From: Chitinophaga pinensis
GTDB lineage: Bacteria; Bacteroidota; Bacteroidia; AKYH767-A; OLB10
Length of the DNA: 6,270 nucleotides
Direction: 5' to 3'
Assembly: GCA_945872015.1 (NCBI GenBank)
Contig: CAMBYJ010000110.1
Span: 1 to 6,270 of the forward strand
Shown: one piece after another, positions 1 to 5,609 of the stretch
Numbering within the stretch: the first letter of the stretch is position 1
Layout: each line of letters begins with the position of its first letter
Program-made: the position numbers and the translations under genes
Notes under the pieces: model-generated
Told to the model about the DNA's origin: nothing
Databases searched by the model: none
Seen by the model: only the letters and a program-made list of their open reading frames with translations

Positions 1-585
1 AATAGCAGCTTCAGAGCCCCCAGAAATAATCATTTCTGCTTTCCCCCAGGAGATGTAATTAAATGCCTCAATAATTGCCGTATTGGAAGTAGCACATGCT
101 GAAACCGGACAAAAATTAACACCTCTTAAACCATATTTAATGGAAATAATTCCAGAAGCAATATCTACTAAAATTCTTGGGATAAAATAAGGTGGGAAAC
201 GTGGAGTGCCATCACCGACACAAAATTCCATCATCTCATCTTGAAACGTTTGAATTCCACCATTACCGGATCCCCAAATTACGCCAATTCTATCTTTGTT
301 TAATTGTTCGAAATCAATACCAGCGTTTTTAACAGCTTCATCAACTGCCACTAATGCATATTGTGAAAAGAGATCGTATTTTCTATTTTCTTTAGGATCG
401 AAAAAATCACTTGAATTATAGCCTTTCAATTCACAAGCAAAATGAACCCTAAATTTTGAGGTGTCAAACTTAGTTATGGGAGCAGCGCCACTTTTCCCAT
501 TAATAACAGAAGTCCAAAAAGACTCCACATCATTTCCTATTGGAGTGAGCGCTCCTATTCCAGTAATTACAACTCGACGTTTCAC
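1..585 (-). CDS. fabF: Beta-ketoacyl-ACP synthase II (FabF-like), N-terminal part, runs off left edge
   Basis: This is the N-terminal 195 codons of a condensing enzyme that extends acyl-ACP with malonyl-ACP in fatty acid synthesis in the cytoplasm. The frame is open to position 1; the family is about 410-420 residues, so a little under half is visible. The product begins MKRRVVITGIGALTPIG, the standard FabF N-terminus. It continues through the glycine-rich WGSGNGGIQTF stretch (about 104-114) to the nucleophile motif VSACATSN, whose Cys164 is the expected acyl-accepting cysteine. The catalytic histidines and C-terminal half lie outside the window. The start is GTG at 585: a TAA lies immediately upstream in frame, and starting here gives the full canonical N-terminus. 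The GTG overlaps the TGA of the S41 protease gene (GTGA), so the two are probably co-transcribed and translationally coupled. It could be a specialised paralogue (for example from an aryl-polyene pathway) rather than the housekeeping FabF, which this fragment cannot settle. Confidence 0.93.
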   Translation of the reverse strand, partial: MKRRVVITGIGALTPIGNDVESFWTSVINGKSGAAPITKFDTSKFRVHFACELKGYNSSDFFDPKENRKYDLFSQYALVAVDEAVKNAGIDFEQLNKDRIGVIWGSGNGGIQTFQDEMMEFCVGDGTPRFPPYFIPRILVDIASGIISIKYGLRGVNFCPVSACATSNTAIIEAFNYISWGKAEMIISGGSEAAI

Positions 586-2174
586 TTATCTAAATTAAAT
601 CCAGCATACGATTTAGTCGTATAAATTTGAACTGCTTTCTGAAGCGATTCATTAAAATCATTAAAAACTTGATAGGAATCGCTGCTGCTCCATAAATCTT
701 GAGCAATGTTTGCTTTTAATCGCATCTGGATCATTTTTTTACTGATTTGATATTCTTTTTCGTTAAAAATTAATTTAGGAGCTTCCTTTTCGACATAGTT
801 AAAAAAATCAGTCATAAACACTTCATCGCAGGTAAATTTACTTTTAAAGGAGGCAAAATTAGGATACAAAGATTTTAAGTTTGCTCTATTTTTATTGATG
901 TAAGAAATCACATAATTATTGATGTGACCACCGCGAACAAGATCACCAAAATAATCGGTAATATCAGTGGTATCAAGAGCAACGAAAACATCAGGCATTA
1001 TTCCACCTCCACCATAAACAGTTCGCTTTGTTTTTAGGGTAACATATTTAAGAGAATCCGGAAATTTAATCGAATCTGCATTTTGAAACTCGCCGTTAAG
1101 ATAGCGTTGTGTTAAGTCATTCTTATATTCTTTTGTATCCTCATAAGGCTTCTGAATAAATCGTCCGGTTGGCGTATAATAACGAGCAATGGTAATTCTA
1201 ATTTCACTACCATCAGATAGCGAAATCGGCCGCTGTACTAGCCCTTTTCCAAAGGTTCTTCGTCCAACAATTAAACCTCTGTCCCAATCTTGGATTGCTC
1301 CCGAAAAAATTTCACTTGCAGAAGCTGCATATTCATCTGTTAGGACAATAAGTCCTCCTTCTTCCCATAAGCCTTTCTTACTAGCCCTCAGATTACTTCT
1401 TGGTTGAGCGCGACCTTCAGAATACACAATTAATTTGTCGCCAGAAAGGAATTCATCAACAAGATGATGCGCTGCATCTAAAAGTCCACCACCATTTCCT
1501 TGAAGATCAAAAATTAATTGTTTCATCCCCATAGCTTTTAGCTCTTTCAAACTCTTCTGAACCTCCTCAACGGTTGTACGGGAAAAACTATTCAACTTGA
1601 TGTAGCCAATTTCATTCGTTATCATATAGCTTGCATCAACAGAATAAATTGGGATTTTATCCCTGAGAATAGTAAATTTAAGCGGTTCATCTCTACCATC
1701 TCGTAATATCCCAATTATTACTTTAGATCCTAATACGCCCATTAATTTACTTCTAACATCATTGTTTTTTAATCCAATTCCAGCAATATTTGCACCGTCA
1801 ACCGACACAATTTTATCACCGGCTAGAACCCCTAATTTTTCTGATGGCCCCCCGGGAATAGTAGCAATAACCATTAGTGTATCTTTAACAATTTGAAATC
1901 GAATCCCAATACCGACAAAACTGCCATTAATTTGTGACTGTGCATCATCAGCATCCTCTGCAGGAATATACGTTGAATGAGGATCAAGTTCTTCCAACAT
2001 CGCGACAATAGCAGTTTCAGTAAGTTTTTTAGCGTTTACTGGATCGACATAAAGTTGTTGAATATGATTAAGTACTTTCTCAAATTTAACAGTGGTTCCG
2101 ATTAGTTCTGATTGTACTTGCGAGAACAAAACAATAGGACTGGATAAGGCAATAATAAAATTAAAAATTTTCAT
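582..2174 (-). CDS. S41 family C-terminal processing peptidase with PDZ domain, exported
   Basis: This is a 530-residue periplasmic serine protease of the CtpA/tail-specific family, which cuts proteins near their C-termini. A signal peptide covers about residues 1-20 (hydrophobic core, then LFSQVQS). The N-terminal helical region holds the family motif LDPHSTYIPAED (63-74). A PDZ domain spans about 84-172 (start GSFVGIGIRF, with GGPSEKLGVLAGDKIVSVDG at 108-127). The S41 catalytic domain follows at about 175-400. The Ser-Lys dyad is assigned to Ser285 in AASASE and Lys310 in FGKG; their 25-residue spacing matches the family. The last 130 or so residues form a charged C-terminal extension without a recognised motif. 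The length is normal for Bacteroidota members. The ATG at 2174 sits directly before the signal peptide; another ATG four bases upstream is out of frame. Its own promoter probably lies at 2206-2213, and its stop overlaps the downstream ketoacyl synthase start. Its substrate is unknown. Confidence 0.95.
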   Translation of the reverse strand: MKIFNFIIALSSPIVLFSQVQSELIGTTVKFEKVLNHIQQLYVDPVNAKKLTETAIVAMLEELDPHSTYIPAEDADDAQSQINGSFVGIGIRFQIVKDTLMVIATIPGGPSEKLGVLAGDKIVSVDGANIAGIGLKNNDVRSKLMGVLGSKVIIGILRDGRDEPLKFTILRDKIPIYSVDASYMITNEIGYIKLNSFSRTTVEEVQKSLKELKAMGMKQLIFDLQGNGGGLLDAAHHLVDEFLSGDKLIVYSEGRAQPRSNLRASKKGLWEEGGLIVLTDEYAASASEIFSGAIQDWDRGLIVGRRTFGKGLVQRPISLSDGSEIRITIARYYTPTGRFIQKPYEDTKEYKNDLTQRYLNGEFQNADSIKFPDSLKYVTLKTKRTVYGGGGIMPDVFVALDTTDITDYFGDLVRGGHINNYVISYINKNRANLKSLYPNFASFKSKFTCDEVFMTDFFNYVEKEAPKLIFNEKEYQISKKMIQMRLKANIAQDLWSSSDSYQVFNDFNESLQKAVQIYTTKSYAGFNLDK

Positions 2175-2205
2175 ACATTAAATTTTGACGTTGAAACGAA
2201 GATGG

Positions 2206-2213
2206 CAAAAATA
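2206..2213 (-). promoter_or_regulatory. Candidate Bacteroidota -7 element for the S41 protease-KAS operon
   Basis: Read on the minus strand this octamer is TATTTTTG, an exact match to the Bacteroidota -7 consensus TAnnTTTG. It lies about 32 nt upstream of the protease ATG, which would give a leader of roughly 25 nt. No clear TTG-type -33 element is seen at the expected 17-23 nt upstream; the nearest TTTG (2247-2244) is 30 nt away. In AT-rich DNA an isolated octamer match can be accidental, so this rests mainly on its position. Confidence 0.45.
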
Positions 2214-2254
2214 GTAACACAAACTCATTTTAATCATTTATTTCAAAGAAAGAT

Positions 2255-2262
2255 TAAATTTG
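2255..2262 (+). promoter_or_regulatory. Candidate Bacteroidota -7 element for the DUF2459-hydrolase genes
   Basis: TAAATTTG matches TAnnTTTG exactly and lies 30 nt upstream of the ATG at 2293, leaving a leader of about 25 nt. It would start transcription downstream of the alternative TTG codon at 2260, which supports 2293 as the real start. No convincing -33 TTG is visible at the proper spacing. It forms a divergent pair with the element at 2206-2213. Confidence 0.45.
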
Positions 2263-2292
2263 TTTTTAGGTAACGCTGAAATAAAATTCATT

Positions 2293-3021
2293 ATGACTGC
2301 TAAAAGCAAAAAAGAATCATCGGTAGTAAAGAAAACAATCCGTTTTATATTAAAATTTATAGCGTGGTTTTTTGTCATTTTTATTGCTGCAATACTCCTT
2401 TATTTTCTCGTTTATTTTATTTTATCACGCATGACGGTAAAGGCAGAAAAAACAAACAATCCTACCATAGTCGTTTATTTGATGAATTCAGGTGTTCATA
2501 CTGATTTTGTTTTGCCAGTATACAATGAGTATGTTGATTGGCGGGGTTATTTCCCTATTGAAAATACCAAAGAGAAAGATACATCACTAAGATTTATAGC
2601 GATTGGCTGGGGAGATAAAGACTTTTATCTAAACACTCCTGAATGGGCCGATTTAACCTTTAAAACAGCAGTATGTGCTGGATTGGGCTTAGGAACCTCT
2701 GCCGTGCACGCTACCTATCATGAATCGATACTTAAGGATCGACCAACCGTTCAGCTAACAATAACCATAAATCAATATAAAAGACTAATTAAATACATTA
2801 CAGGAAGTTTAAAATTCAATAAAAACAAAGAAACGATATTGTTAATTCCGAATTTTAAAAACGTCCTTAAAAATCACGATGCATATTATGATGCAAAGCA
2901 AAGTTATAGCATCATACTATCTTGTAACACTTGGATCAACAATGGACTGAAAGCTAGTGGACAAAAAGCATGTGTTTGGACATCATTACCCCAAGGTATA
3001 CTTTATCAATATGGTAAATAA
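2293..3021 (+). CDS. DUF2459 / TIGR02117 family membrane-anchored protein
   Basis: This is a 242-residue protein of the uncharacterised DUF2459 (TIGR02117) family. A Lys-rich N-terminus (KSKKES, KK) precedes one long hydrophobic segment at about 18-45. The positive-inside rule then predicts an inner-membrane anchor with the remaining 195 or so residues in the periplasm. Family-type motifs follow in order: VVYLMNSGVHTDFVLP (60-75), FIAIGWGDKDFYL (101-113), SCNTWINNGLKASG (210-223), and the C-terminal VWTSLPQGILY (228-238). The biochemical function is not known. The conserved His69 and Cys211 would suit a Cys-His enzyme, but that is inference. The ATG at 2293 is preferred over an in-frame TTG at 2260, because it directly precedes the charged region and lies downstream of the candidate promoter. 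The gene's last 11 nt overlap the start of the exported hydrolase-like gene, so the two are probably expressed together. Confidence 0.85.
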   Translation: MTAKSKKESSVVKKTIRFILKFIAWFFVIFIAAILLYFLVYFILSRMTVKAEKTNNPTIVVYLMNSGVHTDFVLPVYNEYVDWRGYFPIENTKEKDTSLRFIAIGWGDKDFYLNTPEWADLTFKTAVCAGLGLGTSAVHATYHESILKDRPTVQLTITINQYKRLIKYITGSLKFNKNKETILLIPNFKNVLKNHDAYYDAKQSYSIILSCNTWINNGLKASGQKACVWTSLPQGILYQYGK

Positions 3022-3862
3022 AATTATTTTCATTTTAGTTTTATTTCAATGCATTTTTACAAATGCACAAACCATTAGTAATGATACACTAGCTCATCGA
3101 TATTTACTTTTTATTAATGGCCATAGAGGCCCGAAACACGATAAAGACATTGCAAGTAATAATATTAAAATAAAGGATTCTACTGGTTATTGGCTGAAAT
3201 ATGATGATGCCATTATTAAACGCTTCCCTAGTAGTAAAGCCCTCTATTTAGATGGACACAATTCCATAAAAACATCGATGCAGAAAAACTTTGTCAAAAT
3301 TACGGCCTCTTATTTAGGCTCTCGATTTTGTTGGTTTTCGAAAAAAAGTCGTTGGATAATCAATCCAAAAGTAAACGCTGAAGGCTTTTTAATCCGAATG
3401 AAAAATGGAGCTGAAGCCGGTAAAAACTACCTGACTCTATCTTGTAATGCTTATAAATGCAATACAGTCAAGGATACCTTTGACATTGTTTGCCATAGTT
3501 TTGGCTATGCGTATAGCATAGGTTTCATTGATGCGATAAAAAATAAAGTAGTATTTGGAAAGATATTAATAATGGCACCGGAATCTGCTAATTATTGGGG
3601 CACAGATTGGACCATGTTTCAAGAAGTATGGCAATACGGATGTAACAACCTTGGGAATGCCAATAGCGAAGTTATTTGCCACCATGATGGAATTGCCCCG
3701 CAACAGCAAGTATTAGGGTTAGAGCTTATGATGCCTACTAAAGGAGGTCGTGTTTTTATTCCTGAAAACGCAAAGAAAGGATTTATCCGAAGCCACCACT
3801 TAAACTATTGGTCATGGTTTTTTGATATTAAATCAACAGATTATGGTTATTTTACAAGATGA
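3011..3862 (+). CDS. Exported cysteine-rich protein, putative alpha/beta-hydrolase fold
   Basis: The product has 283 residues, and I do not recognise a named family. A signal peptide is clear: MVNKIIFILVLFQCIFTNAQ, with cleavage expected at the Ala-Gln end, so the protein should be periplasmic or secreted. The order of motifs in the mature part resembles a lipase-like alpha/beta hydrolase. There is a strand with a possible oxyanion loop, RYLLFINGHRGP (30-41). The segment FDIVCHSFGYAY (157-168) looks like a nucleophile elbow, with Ser163 in CHSFG instead of the usual GxSxG. Next come a strand ending IMAPESANYWG (187-197), Asp226 in HHDGIAP, and His262/His263 near the C-terminus. This gives a plausible Ser-Asp-His order. 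Six cysteines remain after cleavage (107, 145, 150, 161, 211, 223), a high number that may reflect disulfides. A longer reading from ATG 2957 would bury the signal peptide behind 18 residues, so 3011 is chosen. It overlaps the DUF2459 gene by 11 nt. Confidence 0.7.
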   Translation: MVNKIIFILVLFQCIFTNAQTISNDTLAHRYLLFINGHRGPKHDKDIASNNIKIKDSTGYWLKYDDAIIKRFPSSKALYLDGHNSIKTSMQKNFVKITASYLGSRFCWFSKKSRWIINPKVNAEGFLIRMKNGAEAGKNYLTLSCNAYKCNTVKDTFDIVCHSFGYAYSIGFIDAIKNKVVFGKILIMAPESANYWGTDWTMFQEVWQYGCNNLGNANSEVICHHDGIAPQQQVLGLELMMPTKGGRVFIPENAKKGFIRSHHLNYWSWFFDIKSTDYGYFTR

Positions 3863-3866
3863 ATGA

Positions 3867-3874
3867 TACTTTTG
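3867..3874 (+). promoter_or_regulatory. Candidate -7 promoter element for murB
   Basis: TACTTTTG is an exact match to TAnnTTTG in the 27-nt gap between the hydrolase-like gene and murB. A partial -33 match (TATG at 3842-3845, three of four bases of TTTG) lies 21 nt upstream, within the last codons of the preceding gene. The predicted transcript would have a leader of only about 10 nt and no Shine-Dalgarno sequence, which is acceptable in this phylum. It suggests murB can be transcribed independently of the two genes before it. Confidence 0.45.
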
Positions 3875-3889
3875 TGAAACGCTTCTACA

Positions 3890-4897
3890 ATGATTGAGAA
3901 AAATATTCCCTTACAAGCATTCAACACCTTTGGATTTAACGAAACAGCTGAAGAGTTTGCGCGGTTTAATTCTTCGGAGGAATTAACAGAACTACTTCAA
4001 CATAATAAAAATAAACCCTTGTTTATTCTTGGAGGTGGTAGTAATATTTTACTAACTAAAAAAGTTGAAGGCTTAGTCTTAAAAAATGATATTAAGGGCA
4101 TCAAGATTATTGAGGAGAATGATGACTTTGTGATAGTTGAATCAGGTGCTGGAGAAATATGGCACAACTTTGTTCTTCACTGCATCAACCAAAATTGGTC
4201 AGGACTCGAAAATTTAAGTTTAATTCCGGGAAGTGTTGGAGCAAGTCCGATGCAAAATATTGGAGCGTATGGAGTAGAAATAAAAGATGTTTTCGCCTAC
4301 CTACTTGCCTATAATATTGCAAGCGAAGAAATAGAAAAATTTGATGCCGAACAATGCAAATTTGGTTATCGTGAAAGTATTTTTAAGCAATCTTTAAAAG
4401 GCAAATATGTCATTTGCTATGTTGCATTTAAACTTTCTAAACAAGCCATTAAAAACACTACCTACGGTGCTATTGAAGATGAATTGAATAAATTGGGAAT
4501 CACTGATCCAAGTATCCAAGATATTAGTAAGGCCGTAATCGCTATCCGTCAATCGAAATTACCTGACCCTGCATTAATTGGCAATGCGGGTAGTTTTTTC
4601 AAAAATCCAATTGTTCCCGAAACGATTGTTGATACCTTAAAAGAAATCTATCCAGATATACCTAATTATCCAAGCGTTACAGGAATGAGAAAACTGGCTG
4701 CAGGTTGGCTTATTGAAAAAGCAGGATGGAAAGGGAAAAGCTATGGTAACTATGGCGTTCATAAAAATCAAGCCTTGGTACTTGTGAATTATGGTGGTAG
4801 TACTGGCAAAGAAGTTTTCGATCTTTCATCCGAAATTATACGTGATATTAAAACTAAATTTAACATCGAATTGGAACGTGAGGTAAACATCATGTAA
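3890..4897 (+). CDS. murB: UDP-N-acetylenolpyruvoylglucosamine reductase, type I MurB
   Basis: MurB is the cytoplasmic flavoenzyme that uses NADPH to reduce UDP-GlcNAc-enolpyruvate to UDP-MurNAc, the second committed step of peptidoglycan precursor synthesis. The 335-residue product has the length and layout of type I MurB. The FAD-binding N-terminal domain has ILGGGSNILLT (46-56) and ENLSLIPGSVGASPMQNIGAYG (107-128). The substrate domain has FGYRESIFK (158-166; Tyr160-Arg161 mark the type I enzyme), SKLPDP (222-227, Lys223) and NAGSFFKNP (232-240). Ser235 is the expected proton donor to the enol intermediate. The C-terminal domain has AGWLIEKAGWKGKSYGNYGVH (271-291) and ELEREV (327-332), which carries the conserved catalytic glutamate. 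All key residues appear intact. The ATG at 3890 begins MIEKNIPLQAFNTFG, a standard MurB start. The gene lies 27 nt after the hydrolase-like gene with its own candidate promoter, away from a dcw (division and cell wall) cluster. Confidence 0.97.
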   Translation: MIEKNIPLQAFNTFGFNETAEEFARFNSSEELTELLQHNKNKPLFILGGGSNILLTKKVEGLVLKNDIKGIKIIEENDDFVIVESGAGEIWHNFVLHCINQNWSGLENLSLIPGSVGASPMQNIGAYGVEIKDVFAYLLAYNIASEEIEKFDAEQCKFGYRESIFKQSLKGKYVICYVAFKLSKQAIKNTTYGAIEDELNKLGITDPSIQDISKAVIAIRQSKLPDPALIGNAGSFFKNPIVPETIVDTLKEIYPDIPNYPSVTGMRKLAAGWLIEKAGWKGKSYGNYGVHKNQALVLVNYGGSTGKEVFDLSSEIIRDIKTKFNIELEREVNIM

Positions 4898-4916
4898 GTG
4901 AAACAATCGCGCAGCC

Positions 4917-5609
4917 TTAGTCCTTTTTCTTAAATACCTCATCGCTTATTCCTTTATTGACAAGGTAATTTGACAATGTAATCGTAATCGTTCCGACTTT
5001 ACTTTTTTTAGGATCGTCTTTTTTGTTTTTTCCTGAATTATTAATATCTGCTGAAACACTTTTTGGCATCTTAAATTTTTTAACATCCACTGTAAAGGTT
5101 ATTTTATCAGGTAAGCCAAATGCGACTTGGGTACCATATAAATAATCTATTGTTACACTACCACTACCTCGAGTAGTTAAATCAGTTTTAACAATAACAG
5201 TTCGCTTGGTATCCACCCACAATTTAGCTAAAACAATGTCGCTATTTTCTACGGTAGGAATAACAGTAAGCAGATGCGTTTTTAGATCATTCAAAGTCAC
5301 TATTCCACCATCAACAGTGACATAAGTTCCTTTCTTAGAAAGAAAACTAGATACATCCGTAAACCCTTGCTTCGGTAAAATCGCAATCCCTTTCGACACT
5401 ACCTTAAACTTGTCTTTTTGTTTAAAATAGATACTGGCATTAACAGGTAGAACTCTTATCAATGGAATATCCGCTTTGATGTTAGCGGTAACAGAATAAT
5501 CGGTCACTAAATTAATTTTATTCACTAGTTGCGTTATGATTTGATCGGCAGTTTGACACATTACCGTCATAGAAAATAGCAAAAAGATGGAGCAGAGGAT
5601 GTTTCTCAT
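4917..5609 (-). CDS. Periplasmic LolA-like (outer-membrane lipoprotein-sorting-like) protein
   Basis: This 230-residue exported protein begins with a signal peptide (about residues 1-19, hydrophobic core ILCSIFLLFSMTVM, ending CQ). The mature part opens with a helical stretch ADQIITQLVNKINLVTDYSV (21-40). Alternating beta strands follow, typical of the LolA/LolB-like half-barrel: TANIKADIPLI (41-51), ASIYFKQKDKFKVVSKG (58-74), GTYVTVDGGIVTLND (94-108), and KITFTVDVKKFKMP (169-182). A Lys/Asp-rich loop at 193-204 precedes the last strand GTITITLSNYLVN. The fold assignment comes from this pattern and from the family habit of a small helix plus a sheet built to hold lipid; I saw no diagnostic catalytic residue. 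Its ATG overlaps the TGA of the upstream ABC permease gene (ATGA), implying coupled translation and a shared role, possibly handling a lipid or lipoprotein. It may not be the housekeeping LolA. Confidence 0.6.
   Translation of the reverse strand: MRNILCSIFLLFSMTVMCQTADQIITQLVNKINLVTDYSVTANIKADIPLIRVLPVNASIYFKQKDKFKVVSKGIAILPKQGFTDVSSFLSKKGTYVTVDGGIVTLNDLKTHLLTVIPTVENSDIVLAKLWVDTKRTVIVKTDLTTRGSGSVTIDYLYGTQVAFGLPDKITFTVDVKKFKMPKSVSADINNSGKNKKDDPKKSKVGTITITLSNYLVNKGISDEVFKKKD

Noticed and set aside
1189..1407. 72-codon open frame on the plus strand
   Set aside because: It lies wholly opposite the conserved catalytic domain of the S41 protease and has no recognisable motif; it is a shadow of that gene.
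2260..2292. N-terminal extension of the DUF2459 protein from a TTG codon
   Set aside because: The TTG overlaps the candidate -7 element, and the ATG at 2293 gives a normal Lys-rich N-terminus before the membrane segment.
2957..3010. Start of the hydrolase-like gene at ATG 2957
   Set aside because: This would place 18 residues, including charged ones, before a complete signal peptide and overlap the DUF2459 gene by 65 nt. ATG 3011 starts exactly at the signal peptide.
5553..5609. Lipoprotein signal at Cys18 of the LolA-like protein, or at Cys14 of the hydrolase-like protein
   Set aside because: The residues before these cysteines (TVM and LFQ) do not fit a lipobox, and both sequences end in the x-Gln pattern of ordinary Bacteroidota signal peptides.
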